Shown here: positions 22,260 to 32,188 of the stretch, piece by piece
How the letters are laid out: each line of letters begins with the position of its first letter
Numbering within the stretch: the first letter of the stretch is position 1
DNA from: Ligustrum vulgare
Lineage: Eukaryota; Streptophyta; Magnoliopsida; Lamiales; Oleaceae
Length of the DNA: 64,000 bases
Assembly: GCA_963555705.1 (NCBI GenBank)
Contig: OY743172.1
Location: forward strand, 28,457,446 to 28,521,445
Direction of reading: 5' to 3'
Made by a program: the position numbers and the translations under genes
Notes under the pieces: generated by a model
What the model was told of the DNA's origin: nothing
Database searches by the model: none
The model's input: only the letters and a program-made list of their open reading frames with translations

Positions 22260-22910
22260 TTCTAAGATGCCTTGAAAGAAGGACTCCCTTAAGAAAGGGA
22301 CTCCTCGAGAGGGGGACTCCTTAAAGAAGGGCTCTCCTGAGAGAGGTACTCCCTGAAGATGGATTCTCCTGTGAGAAGGACTCCTTGAAAAAGGGCTCTC
22401 TGAAAGAGGGGCCCCCTGAAGAAGGGCTCCTCAGAGAGCGAGACTCTCTTGAAAGAGGGACCCCTGAAGAAGGGCTCCCTGAGAGAGGGACTCCTTGAAT
22501 AAGTGCTCCATTGAGAGATGGACTCGCTGAAGAAGGGTTCCTTGAGAGAGAGACTCCTTGAAGAAGGAGTCCCTTAAAGAGGGACTCCCCTGAGAGAGGG
22601 ACTCCCTAAAGAGACTCCTTGAAGAAGGACTATCTGAGAAATGGATCCCTGAAGATGGGCTCCCCTGAAAGAGGGACTCTCTGAAGAAGGACTCCCCTGA
22701 AAGAAAAACTCCCTAAAGAAGAACTCCCCTGAGAAATGGACTTCTTGAAGAAAAATCCCAGAGAGAGGCTCCCTGAAGAAGGGCTTCCTTGAGATAGGGA
22801 CTCCCCGAATAAGGGCTCCCTCAAGAAAGGGACTCTATGAAAAGGGACTCCCCTAAGAGAGAGAGACTCCTAAAGATAGACTCCCCTGAAAGAGGAATCG
22901 CCTGCCAACA
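22260..22910 (+). repeat. GA-rich minisatellite
   Basis: About 650 bp of degenerate units of roughly 30-35 bp with the theme GAAGAAGGGCTCCCCTGAGA then GAGGGACTCCCT. It codes for nothing convincing in either strand. A similar but distinct array is at 44640-45070 in copy C. Confidence 0.85.
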
Positions 22911-22979
22911 AAACCTCTTTGAAAAAGAAAATTGTCTTAGAAAAGCATCCTTGAAAGGAGGGATTTTCCTTATTGAAGG

Positions 22980-23330
22980 AGAACCCTAATTCCTTGCACA
23001 ACAAGGCAGGCCTACAAGCCCTCCAATTACTTGAAACAAGCTTATTCTCTATATTATTGAGGCAAACCCTAGGTCCTTGCACAATCGAGATAGGCCTACA
23101 AGCCCTCCAGTTAATCGAAACAAGCTTATTCTCTCTATTATTGAGGAAGTCCCAAGTCCTTGCACAAACGAGGCAAGCCTACAAGCCCTCATGTTACTCG
23201 AAACCAGCTTATTTTTCTCTATTATTGAAGCAAGCCCTAAGTCCTTGCAAAAATGATGCAAGACTATAAGCTTTATAGTTGCTCATAATGAGTCTATTCT
23301 CTTTATTATCACGGCAGGCTATAAGCCCTC
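22980..23330 (+). repeat. tandem units of about 85 bp
   Basis: Four diverged units carrying CCTACAAGCCCTCCA, ACAAGCTTATTCTCT, TATTATTGAGGCAA and AGTCCTTGCACAA, starting near 23007, 23092, 23176 and 23260. Related phrases recur in copy C near 40430-40660. Confidence 0.8.
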
Positions 23331-24167
23331 ACACATCCAGGCCAATGCATAAGACCTCAAATGTTATTGAAGACGAGCTTGTAAGTCTCCCTATACGAGG
23401 CATGATCGAGGCATTCTTATAATTGAACGTAGGACTATAAGTACTCGTAAATTCGAGACATGCTCGTTGTATTCTTGTTATTAAGAGAAGTTACACTTTA
23501 AAATTTTGAAGAACGCACTCCAATGCTCTCTTGAAGATGTAATCAAGAAAATAAACTTGAAAGAGTTGTCGCACATTCAAATAAAGACCCAAGTGTCCAA
23601 CTACATTAAAGCACGGGCCCAAGTGCCTATATTATTCTGCTCTAGCGATGCCTTGCTATGTGAGATGTATTATATTTTTCCACTCGAGGATGCCTTGCAA
23701 CACGAGAAAAGTTTCTTTTTGTATTTTCTACTCTAGCGATTTCTCGTCACATAAAATAATCATCTAGGACTAAGCTTCAGCCTTGAAGCTCGTTGCTTAG
23801 GTCTTTGTAACAGAACTTACTTCCTTACCTACTAGTCTTCTATTGCAAATGAATTATATCCTTAAGTAACAAACCTTTCGCAGTAGGGCACTTCCTCTAT
23901 GACATATTAGCCATTTTTATCAAGATAAGTTCTAAACCTTTGGAATCTCACCGCTTATGATGTCTTCATTTATGAGACATTAAGTTCACATTCTAGGAAT
24001 CTGAGCCTAGCTCTCTTGCCACTGCTTCTTTGTACTTTCTTTGGTGCATATGCTTCAACTCAACAGCACAGACTCCTCACTGGGGACTCCTTGCTTCGAT
24101 GAAGCATATGTCTCCATTCAATGCTCTTCAGCATTTCTTCTTTCTTTTGAAGAATATGCCTCGGACT
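23331..24167 (+). other. non-coding interior of Tat-like copy B
   Basis: No recognisable gene. Short repeated phrases (TATAAG-CCTCA, TCGAGGATGCC) continue the repeated style of the preceding array. It stops at the CRM-like insertion. Confidence 0.5.
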
Positions 24168-24172
24168 CCGTC
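24168..24172. other. target-site duplication CCGTC (left)
   Basis: Exact match to 32184-32188 across the inserted element. Confidence 0.93.
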
Positions 24173-25107
24173 TGATGTGATCCGTTATGGGGATCACCAA
24201 GAACATGCGGAATTAAACGTCGGAAAGCTCTAAAATCCAATTAGTAGACGATAACAATCCAACCCCGACCTCACGACGCAAGAACTATGGGTATATTAAA
24301 CCCAAAACCCGTTACGATGCGGAGATAAGAACCACAGAGGGGGAACGCCACAAAGGTTGTCAAATCCTTTGATAAGTTCAAATTTGTTCAACGAGAACAA
24401 AAAGAAAATTAAGGGAATATCTCACCTTCAATATCATTAATCTCAAGAATAAAAGTTGTTTTTTACAATGTTGAATAAAGCCATATAAATAGGCTAACAA
24501 AATAAAGCAACTAAAAATAAACTAGAATTCAACCTAAACTAAAACGCCAAAAATGCCTAAACTAGGTTTTAATTCGCGGCGCTAAGTTACGGCTGTAACT
24601 CTTAAGTTTACGGCCGTAAGTAACTTACGGTCAAAAATCCAAAACATAGCTTACGGCCGTGACAAGTTTTTTTATGGCCGTAAGTGACCTTCTGAATAAA
24701 AATAAAAGTTACAAAATTTTGGGTTACGGCCGTGAGTATTTGATTATGGCCGTAAGTTCTTCTATTTCAGTTTACGGCCGTAAGATGATATGTTACGGCC
24801 GTAAAGGCCTTTCTGTCCAAATTCGCCCGGTTCATTTTACGGCCGTAAAAGTAGGTGTTACGGCCGTGAGAATGCTTCTGCCCCAATTTCTTGTTGTTCT
24901 TTGATCCAAATGCATAGTAACAACTTTGGTTCCCCTTCCACTTTGTTATGCAACGTAAATGAGGTCTTTGCTCTCGAACACTCATCCAACCACGCTTGCA
25001 TGAATCCTTGCATTGCCTGCTTGACTCTTTTGGCTCTTTGCCTCATTATTGGTCCTACGGGCACGTGCAACGGGTCAACGCTCTTCGAGCCACTCCGGAA
25101 CTCATCA
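24173..25107 (-). repeat. 3' LTR of the CRM-like element
   Basis: 935 bp. Contains about ten copies of TTACGGCCGTAA or one-base variants between 24585 and 24870, and a TATTTATATGG TATA-like box (about 24482-24492, minus strand). It is 21 bp longer than the other LTR. Confidence 0.93.
24585..24875. repeat. cluster of TTACGGCCGTAA palindromes
   Basis: Perfect or near-perfect copies of a 12-bp palindrome (CGGCCG core) spaced mostly 20-35 bp. The same clustering is seen at 31680-31950, 27980-28190 and 35930-36090. Confidence 0.9.
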
Positions 25108-25350
25108 TCCCCTCCCTGTTGAAAATGATTCGTCCTCGAATCATCACCTGCATCAAACAGAGAAAGATCAGCAACATTAAAAGAAGCAGACACATTATAC
25201 TCACCTAGAAGATCGAGCTTATATGCATTCTCATTTATCTTTTCAAGGATCTGAAAAGGTCCATCGCCTCTTGGCTGCAACTTAGACTTCCGTTAGGTTG
25301 GAAATCGTTCCTTTCGCAAGTGCACCCACACCCAATCACCCGGCTCGAAC
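24858..25350 (-). pseudogene. pol: integrase C-terminus with tail encoded in the LTR
   Basis: The frame reads [19 protein letters not shown], a stop at a position normally glutamine, then RGDGPFQILEKINENAYKLD and FNVADLSLFDAGDDSRTN. This is the integrase C-terminal domain of plant Ty3/gypsy elements. It continues through the purine tract (coding QQGGDDE) into the LTR as VPVGPIMRQRAKR...KEQQEIGAEAFSRP and stops at the TAA of the first LTR palindrome. A single-base deletion near 25352 separates it from the integrase core frame. In related elements this tail is part of the mature integrase; this copy is dead. Confidence 0.85.
25108..25117 (-). other. polypurine tract inside the coding frame
   Basis: AGGGAGGGGA on the minus strand, directly before the LTR start TGATG. 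It is translated within the integrase frame. Confidence 0.85.
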
Positions 25351-25351
25351 G

Positions 25352-25918
25352 TCACTTGCTCCTACCTTTGTTGGCATGAGTCGCATAATGCTCATTTTTC
25401 TTTTCAATTTGCTCTTTCACCTTCTTGTGAAGTTCTTTCACAAGCTTAGCCTTTTTCGCCCCGTCCAAATTGCTCATTTCATCTACAGGTAAAGGAATTA
25501 AATCAAGAGGAGTTAGCGGGGTGAAACCATAAACAACTTCAAAAGGTGAACATGAAGTAGTAGAATGCACAGATCGATTATAAGCAAATTCCACAAATGT
25601 CAAACATTCCTCCCAACTTTTTAAATTCTTATTTATTATAGTGCGCAAAAGTTGGATTAATGTCCTATTAACTACCTCCGTTTGACCATCAGTTTGCGGG
25701 TGACATGTAGTAGAAAATAATAATTTAGTACCCATCTTCCCCCACAAGACTTTCCAAAAGTAGCTTAGGAACTTAACATCCCTATCAGACACAATACTCA
25801 TAGGTACCCCATGGAGTCTGACAACTTCCCTAAAGAATAGGTCAGCTATGTTTGTTGCGTCATCAGTTTTATTACAAGGAATACAATGCGTCATTTTGCT
25901 AAACCTGTCTACCACCAC
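25352..25918 (-). pseudogene. pol: integrase catalytic core
   Basis: Reads [14 protein letters not shown], then VSDRDVKF with the second catalytic aspartate and [16 protein letters not shown] with the catalytic glutamate. After that come the plant gypsy phrases [20 protein letters not shown] and SPFEVVYGF. The first aspartate (SMDFVIGLP) is in the preceding frame (25909-26823), so a frameshift breaks the core near 25915. The frame ends at TGA near 25352 after another one-base loss. Confidence 0.9.
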
Positions 25919-26823
25919 AAATATCGAGTCTCTACCCTTTTTGTCCTAGGCAGACCTATCACAAAATCCATGGATATATCTACCCACGGTTCATTAGGTA
26001 CGGGCAGAGGTGTATATAAACCTTGTGGTAAGACTCTAGACTTAGATTTCTTACAAGTTATGCACCTTTCACAAATATGGTGAACATCCCTTTTCATTTT
26101 AGGCCAATAAAAGTGCTCTTGTAAAGTTTCTAAAGTCTTAATAACACCAAAGTGTCCCATTAACCCCCCACCATGAGCCTCACGCACTAGCAATTCACGC
26201 ATAGAACAATTAGGCACACAAAGTTTACTTACTCGAAATAAATATCCATCATGCCTATAAAATTTATCAATTGCACCCTTTTCACATGAAGCATAAATGG
26301 TAGAAAAATCAGGGTCATCAACATACATACCTTTAATATACTCGAACCCAAGCAATTTCGCATTCAAAGAGTTTAGAAGTACGTACCTGCGAGAAAGGAC
26401 ATCTGCTACCACATTCTCTTTACCTTGCTTATAGCGAATGACATATGGAAATGTATCAATGAATTCCATCCAACGGGCGTGTCTTTTGTTCAACTTACCT
26501 TGTCCCTTGAGGTGTTTCAATGAGTCGTGGTCAGTGTGTATGACGAATTCCTTTGGCCACAGATAGTGCTGCCATGTTTCCAAAGCACAAACAAGAGCAT
26601 AAAGCTCCTTTTCGTAGGTAGGATAATTCAAAACTGCCCCACTCAACTTTTCACTGAAAAATACAATCAGCCTTTTTTCCTGCATAAGAACAGCTCCAAT
26701 CCCTATTCCTGATGTATCACATTCAATCTCAAAGGTTTGGTTAAAGTTAGGTAAAACTAAAACCGGTGCAGAACATAACCTATCCTTAAGCACTTTAAAA
26801 GCATTTCTTGTGCTTCCCCCCAA
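25909..26823 (-). pseudogene. pol: RNase H and integrase zinc-binding domain
   Basis: RNase H hallmarks [13 protein letters not shown], then [29 protein letters not shown] and [11 protein letters not shown] (usually ADALSRR). Next comes the HHCC zinc domain: [10 protein letters not shown] with the two histidines and [11 protein letters not shown] with the cysteines, then the start of the integrase core [15 protein letters not shown] frameshift near 26815 separates it from the RT connection domain. Confidence 0.9.
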
Positions 26824-27053
26824 TGGAATCCTACACTTTTCTTGACTATTTCTGTGAGTGGTGTTACAAGTGTGCTAAAGTCTTTAACAAACCTCCTATA
26901 AAACCCAGCCAACCCGTGGAAGCTCCTAACCTCCGTAATACTTTTGGGAGTTGGCCATTCTTTAATAGCACAAATTTTCTCCTCATCTACCTCTACACCA
27001 TTAGCACTAACAACAAACCCAAGAAAAATTACATTTTCCATGCAAAAGTACAC
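26757..27053 (-). pseudogene. pol: RT thumb/connection region
   Basis: Reads [20 protein letters not shown], then [20 protein letters not shown] and [18 protein letters not shown], the standard end of the gypsy reverse transcriptase. It follows the RT core frame after a shift near 27040 and shifts again near 26815. Confidence 0.9.
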
Positions 27054-27738
27054 TTTTTAAAATTAGCATATAGTTTTTCAGTTTTCAACACTTCCAAAAC
27101 AGATCTTAAATGTTTAATGTGATCACCTAAGTTCTTACTATATACCAAAATGTCATCCAAGTATGCCACAACGAATTTACCAATATAAGCACGTAAAACA
27201 TGATTCATTAGCCTCATAAAAGTGCTAGGTGCATTTGAGAGGCCGAACGGTATAACCATCCATTCATATAAACCATATTTGGTTTTGAAGGCGGTTTTCC
27301 ATTCATCACCTTCTTTCATACGAATTTGGTGATAACTACTCTTAAGGTCTATTTTACTAAACATACTAGTACCATAAAGTTCATCAAGCATGTCATCAAG
27401 TCTAGGTATGGGATGGCGATACTTTACCATAATATTGTTGACTGCTCTACAATGCATGCACATTCTCCAAGTCCCATCCTTTTTGGGTACCAACAGAACT
27501 GGTACTACGCATGGGCTCATGCTTTCACGAACATAGCCATTTTTCAACAGCTCTTCAACCTGCCTTTGTAGCTCTTTGGTCTCTTCTGGATTGCTCCTAT
27601 AAGCTGGCCTGTTTGGGATGACTGCTCTCGGCACGAAGTCAATCTGGTGTTCAATCCCACGAATTGGTGGCAGCCAACTAGGAATCTCCTCAGGAAATAA
27701 ATCTGCAAATTCCTGCAAAAGAGACACAGCTAAACTGG
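27029..27738 (-). pseudogene. pol: reverse transcriptase core, 5' part cut by a solo LTR
   Basis: Contains NPEETKELQRQVEELLKNGY, LVPKKDGTWRMCMHCRAVNN (usually CVDCRAIN), FSKIDLKSSYHQIRMKEGDE, PFGLSNAPSTFMRLMN and the catalytic box YLDDILVYS, so finger and palm motifs are in order. The frame enters the solo LTR at 27738; the missing N-terminal part resumes at 28574. The residues before 27738 (SLLQEFADLFPEEIP) are the usual link between protease and RT. Confidence 0.92.
27734..27738. other. target-site duplication ACTGG (left)
   Basis: Exact match to 28574-28578. Confidence 0.9.
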
Positions 27739-28573
27739 TGATGAGTACCTTAGTGGTCCAACGAGTAAGGACCCGTTGCATGTACCAGTGGGACCAATAA
27801 CGAGGCAGAGGGCTAAGAAGATCAAACAAGCAATGCAGGGGTTTATGCAAGCTTGGGTGGATGAATATTCAAATGCATGGTCAAAGACTCCATTTTCAAT
27901 GCATGACAATATGGGGGATGCGCCAAAACCGTTACAAGGCATTTGGGTCAAAGAACAAGGAGAAAAGAATTCAGAGGACCTTTTACGGCCGTAAGGTCTG
28001 GGAGTTACGACCGTAACTTTGCTATCGCACGGCCGTAACAATCAATTCACGGCCGTAATGGAGTTATGCAGTTTTTATTCAGAAGGTGTCTTACGGCCGT
28101 AAGAACCAATGTCACGGCCGTAAGAGTAAAAAGCAGTTTTGGACCCGAGGGTCAATTACGACCGTAAGGTTGATTTTCACGGCCGTAAATCCCGCCGCGT
28201 TTTAATTTGTGTTTTGCGGCTAGGGTTAATTTTGGACGCGTTTTTAGGTTATATTATGTTTTCTTTGTCATTGTAAAGAGACAACTTTGATGATTAATGA
28301 GATTGCTTGAATTAGGTGAGTTTATCCCTATTCTTCTTCGTTCTTGATTGAACCCCTTGAACTTATCAAAGGATTTGACAACATTTGTGGCGTTCACCCC
28401 TTTATGGTTCTTCATTCAGCATCTTAACGAGTCTTGGATTTGATACATCCTTGGTTCTTGAGTCGTGAGTGTCGGGTCATATTGTTATCGTCAATTAATC
28501 TGGATTTGGAACTTTCCAAGTGTTTAATTCAATTTCCGCGAGATCCCGTGATTCCCCAACAAGAATCACATCA
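27739..28573 (+). repeat. solo LTR of a related family inside the RT/protease region
   Basis: 835 bp, ends TGATGAGTACC and AATCACATCA, perfect 5-bp duplication ACTGG, opposite orientation to its host element. It aligns loosely with the host LTRs: it encodes VPVGPITRQRAKKIKQAMQG and an ORF end LLRP-stop. It shares the palindrome cluster (27980-28190), but the spacers are very different, so it is a sister family rather than the same one. Confidence 0.92.
27980..28190. repeat. palindrome cluster in the solo LTR
   Basis: Eight copies of TTACGGCCGTAA or one-base variants (TCACGGCCGTAA, TTACGACCGTAA) in about 210 bp. Confidence 0.9.
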
Positions 28574-28933
28574 ACTGGGGAGGGAGTGGTTAACTTCATC
28601 AAATACAATGAGAGATTCCTTGTACATTAGTAAAATCACAGGCTTATTTGTAGAAATAGCTTTGGTGATATCACTCCGTTTAGCGTAGAATCTCACTTTT
28701 GTTTTCTCTCTTTTATTTTTACTGGCACTCTTCACACCCTCTCCTTTTTCTGGGATCGTGGTCCCAACTCTCGGTTTTTCACACAACTCTCCTTTTTCCG
28801 GGATCGTGGTCCCGACCCTCTTCTGTCCACTCAACTCTCCTTTTTCCGGGATCGTGGTCCCGACCCTCTTTCTCTCTTCCTCACTTTTTAATTTCAGTTG
28901 GTCTTCATAGACCTGTTGAGGTGACAAAGGCAT
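28574..28933 (-). pseudogene. pol: protease-RT linker with three 16-residue repeats
   Basis: The frame starts MPLSPQQVYEDQLKLKSEEE and carries three in-frame copies of RVGTTIPEKGEL(x4), encoded by three 48-bp units (28741-28788, 28789-28836, 28837-28884). It continues KREKTKVRFYAKRSDI until the solo LTR. In plant gypsy elements this is an unstructured linker after the protease; the repeats look like a lineage-specific expansion. The frame is open but separated from the protease by a shift or stop near 28940-29010. Confidence 0.75.
28741..28884. repeat. 3 x 48-bp tandem repeat
   Basis: Each unit begins CTCCTTTTTC(C/T)GGGATCG on the plus strand; period exactly 48, keeping frame. Confidence 0.93.
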
Positions 28934-29011
28934 TAGTTTGATATTTTTCCCATCCTTAGTGAAGGTATACCTATTTTTAAAGTCATCATGAATAACCTTC
29001 CTATCGAATTG

Positions 29012-29490
29012 TCATGGCCTGCCCAACAAGATGTGCCCCGCATGCGTGAGAACAACATCACAAACCACCCTATCTTCGTATTTCCCAATTTCCAAATCAA
29101 CCACCACTTGTTTATTCACCTTAATCTCACCCGATTTATTTAACCACTGTAGCTTATATGGCCTAGGGTGTTTTAGTATAGGTAGGCACAATTTCTCTAC
29201 TAGAGTAGTGCTAGCAACGTTCGTACAACTACCACCATCTATTATCAAACTACATACCTTGTTATTCACAAAGCACCTAGTATGAAATATATTCTCTCAC
29301 TGCTCACCCGACTCTTCCACCTTAATTTGAGTACTAAGGGCTCTCCTAGTGACAAGTGATTTAGCTACTGCATAGTCCCCATCATCATTTTCACTAACAT
29401 CCTCCAGAGCTGGCATATCCTTATACTAATCCTCCACTTCTTCCTCTTTCTCATCCTCCGAACTTAATACCCCATCACGCATAACCAATA
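29012..29490 (-). pseudogene. pol: aspartic protease
   Basis: Open from the ATG at 29269: NNKVCSLIIDGGSCTNVAST, with the active-site region written DGG as is usual in this plant group. It ends VVLTHAGHILLGRP. Upstream in the same frame the gag-protease link reads VMRDGVLSSEDEKEEEVED-stop-YKDMPALEDV ... VEESGEQ-stop-ENIFHTRC. Two nonsense codons (TAG, TGA) stand where sense codons are expected. Confidence 0.85.
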
Positions 29491-29491
29491 T

Positions 29492-30633
29492 TCATTTATT
29501 TGGACATTGTGAAGAAATATGTCCTAAGCCGGAACATTTAAAACAACGAATATCTCTAGTCCTAGGAGTTTGAGAATCAGAAGCAATTTTACCTTTGTTG
29601 GGTGGCTCTACTTTTCCCTTCGGTGCCTCAAATTTATTTTTCTGCACACCCCCTTCATTTTTAGAAGTCCCACTCCATGTAGACTTTCCAAAAGAATTGG
29701 AACTTGTAGAGAATTTTGAAGTTCCCTTCCTTTTTAATTGTCGCTCCACCTTCATGGCCATGTGAAGCATCTCCTCCAAATCGATATAATGCTGCAATTC
29801 AATAACATTAGCAATATCTCGATTTAAACCATTTAAAAACCTACCCATGGTTGCCTCCGGGTCTTCCTCTATATTTGCCCTAATCATGGCAACCTCCATC
29901 TCCCTATGGTAATCCTCCACACTCTTACTACCTTGGGAAAGAGTTTGTAGTTTTTGGTAGAGATCTCTATAGTAATGTCCAGGCACAAATCGTTTTCTCA
30001 TAAGGGCCTTCAACTCATCCCAAGTTTCAATAGGCCTCTCTCCATTCCTCCTTTTACTAGTTACCAATTGATCCCACCATACTATAGCATAATCAGTAAA
30101 TTCTATGACTGCCAATTTAACCTTTTTAGATTCGGAATAATTATGACAATCGAAAATCAATTCTACCCTCTTTTCCCATTCAAAATAAGTTTCCGGATTA
30201 CTTTTACCTTGAAACGAGGGAATGGACATTTTTATATTACCAACATGCCCATCTACATCATCCCTACGTTCACGCCTATATCCCCTATCACGTCTTTCTC
30301 ACCGACAGACAATTCACCACTATCTTCATCACTATCGACAACCTCAACACGTTCATTCCTAGCTCTAAGTTGTGGGTTGAAGTCATACCTTAGTGGTCTC
30401 CGTAAATTAGGGAAATTGCGCGGTTGTTCCTGACGTGGTTGAGCAATTCCCGCACCACGTGTCTCCCCCGGATTATTCGCCCTTTCCACATTCACGCCGG
30501 ATTGTGGACCAAATTTTGCTTCCAACTTGGCATCCAACCTCGCCTCCAATTTTGCAAACTGTTCCTCCATCATTGCAAGCATTTTAAAGTCTTGCAGATC
30601 CTTTTCCGTCGACGAAGCATCCTTCTGCGACAT
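29492..30633 (-). pseudogene. gag (nucleocapsid) with one frameshift
   Basis: Starts MSQKDASSTEKDLQDFKMLA (ATG at 30633) with a short coiled-coil-like stretch (EEQFAKLEARLDAKLEAKF). A one-base loss near 30297 breaks the frame in the arginine-rich region. It resumes GNIKMSIPSFQGKSNPETYF, then WEKRVELIFDCHNYSESKKV, WWDQLVTSKRRNGERP and RFLNGLNRDIANVIELQHY, all standard Ty3/gypsy gag. A CCHC zinc knuckle CFKCSGLGHISSQC lies near the C-terminus. It would pack the element's RNA in the cytoplasm; this copy is dead. Confidence 0.93.
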
Positions 30634-31254
30634 GGTTAGTATTAAAGAAAAGAGAAAAAATTAAATAAAGATCCTCACGTATTTTATCGCCCGTGTATCA
30701 CTCAATTTGGCTTTTTCCCTCTATTAATCTCACAACTCTGCCTTTTTCCTCTCTATTCCCTTTTTTCCCATGTTCTCAAAGAACCCACCAAACTAGTCAC
30801 GGATTTGGTCCTTGTGGAATAAACCCCAAAATGCAAATAATGAAAGTTGATGGAAAAATTGGAATTAGGAAGTTTGAAGAAGGAATTATGGAAACAAGAA
30901 TTTTATTTAAAGAAGAAGTTTTATGGAATCAAGAATAAGGAATTTAATGGAGACAACAATTGTTGGAAAGATTTGCCAAAGATTATTTTCCAAGAAAAGA
31001 TTTCTTGAATTATCTTGGAATTTTTTTTTTATTCTTGTTCTAATCAACATCAATTTTTTTTTTTTTTTTTTTTTTTTTGTAAATTTCGGATTTTTTTTTT
31101 TTTTTTTTTGGCTACTCAACAAAAATTATCAAGAATAAGAAACAGAAATTGGCAAATCTTGAACAAGAATTGGAATGGAATTTTTTTTGAATGAATAAAA
31201 ATCTGGAAATAAAAGAAAAAGAACTGGAATACTAAATAATTGGATTTAGAGACA
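30634..31254 (-). other. untranslated leader of the CRM-like element
   Basis: Between the primer site and gag ATG. Two long T-runs on the plus strand (31053-31078 and 31091-31109). Nothing else recognised. Confidence 0.6.
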
Positions 31255-31267
31255 GGTTCTGATACCA
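31255..31267 (-). other. primer binding site (tRNA-iMet type)
   Basis: Minus strand TGGTATCAGAACC, one mismatch from the standard TGGTATCAGAGCC, two bases inside the LTR. Confidence 0.88.
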
Positions 31268-31269
31268 GA

Positions 31270-32183
31270 TGATGTGATCCGTTATGGGGATCACCAAGAA
31301 CACGCGGAATTAAACGTCAGAAAGCTCTAAAATCCAATTAGTAGACGATAACAATGCAACCCTGACCTCACAACGCAAGAACTATGGGTATATTAAACCC
31401 AAAACCCGTTACGATGCGGAGATAAGAACCACAAAGGGGGAACGCCACAAAGGTTGTCAAATCCTTTGATAAGTTCAAATTTGTTCAACGAGAACAAGAA
31501 GAAAATTAAGGGAATATCTCACCTTCAATATCGTTAATCTCAAGAATAAAAATTGTTCTTTACAATGCTGAATAAAGCCATATAAATAGGCTAACAAAAT
31601 AAGGCAACTAAAAATAAACTAGAATTCAACCTAAACTAAAACGCCAAAAACGCCTAAACTAGGTTTTAATTCGCGGCGCTAAGTTACGGCCGTAACTCTT
31701 AAGTTTACGGACGTAAGTAACTTACGGTCAAAAATCCAAAACATAGCTTACGGCCGTGACAAGTTTTTTTACGGCCGTAAGTGACCTTCTAAATAAAAAT
31801 AAAAGTTACAAAATTTTGGGTTAAGGCCGTGAGTATTTGATTACGGTCGTAAGTTCTTCTATTTCAGTTTACGGCCGTAAGATGATATGTTACGGCCGTA
31901 AAGGCCTTTCTTTCCAAATTCGCCCGGTTCATTTTACGGCCGTGAGAATGCTTCTGCCCCAATTTCTTGTTGTTCTTTGATCCAAATGCATAGTAACAAC
32001 TTTGGTTCCCCTTCCACTTTGTTATGCAACGTAAATGAGGTCTTTGCACTCGAACACTCATCCATCCACGCTTGCATGAATCCTTGCATTGCCTGCTTGA
32101 TTCTTTTGGCTCTTTGCCTCGTTATTGGTCCTACGGGCACATGCAACGGGTCAACACTCTTTGAGCCACTCCGGAACTCATCA
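31270..32183 (-). repeat. 5' LTR of the CRM-like element
   Basis: 914 bp, ends TGATGTGATCC and GGAACTCATCA on the plus strand. It differs from the left LTR by scattered substitutions and by loss of one 21-bp palindrome-to-palindrome segment near 31940. Confidence 0.93.
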
Positions 32184-32188
32184 CCGTC
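32184..32188. other. target-site duplication CCGTC (right)
   Basis: Exact match to 24168-24172. Confidence 0.93.

Larger units (their letters stand above)
24173..32183 (-). mobile_element. CRM-like Ty3/gypsy retrotransposon, complete but decayed
   Basis: 8011-bp element with LTRs 24173-25107 and 31270-32183, ends TGATG...CATCA, duplication CCGTC, tRNA-iMet-type primer site (31255-31267) and purine tract (25108-25117). Gag, protease, RT, RNase H and integrase lie in that order on the minus strand, but with at least four frameshifts and several nonsense codons. A solo LTR of a related family interrupts it at 27739-28573. The integrase frame runs through the purine tract into the 3' LTR, a trait I recall for the CRM (centromeric) chromovirus lineage. 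The lineage call is inference. Confidence 0.92.
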
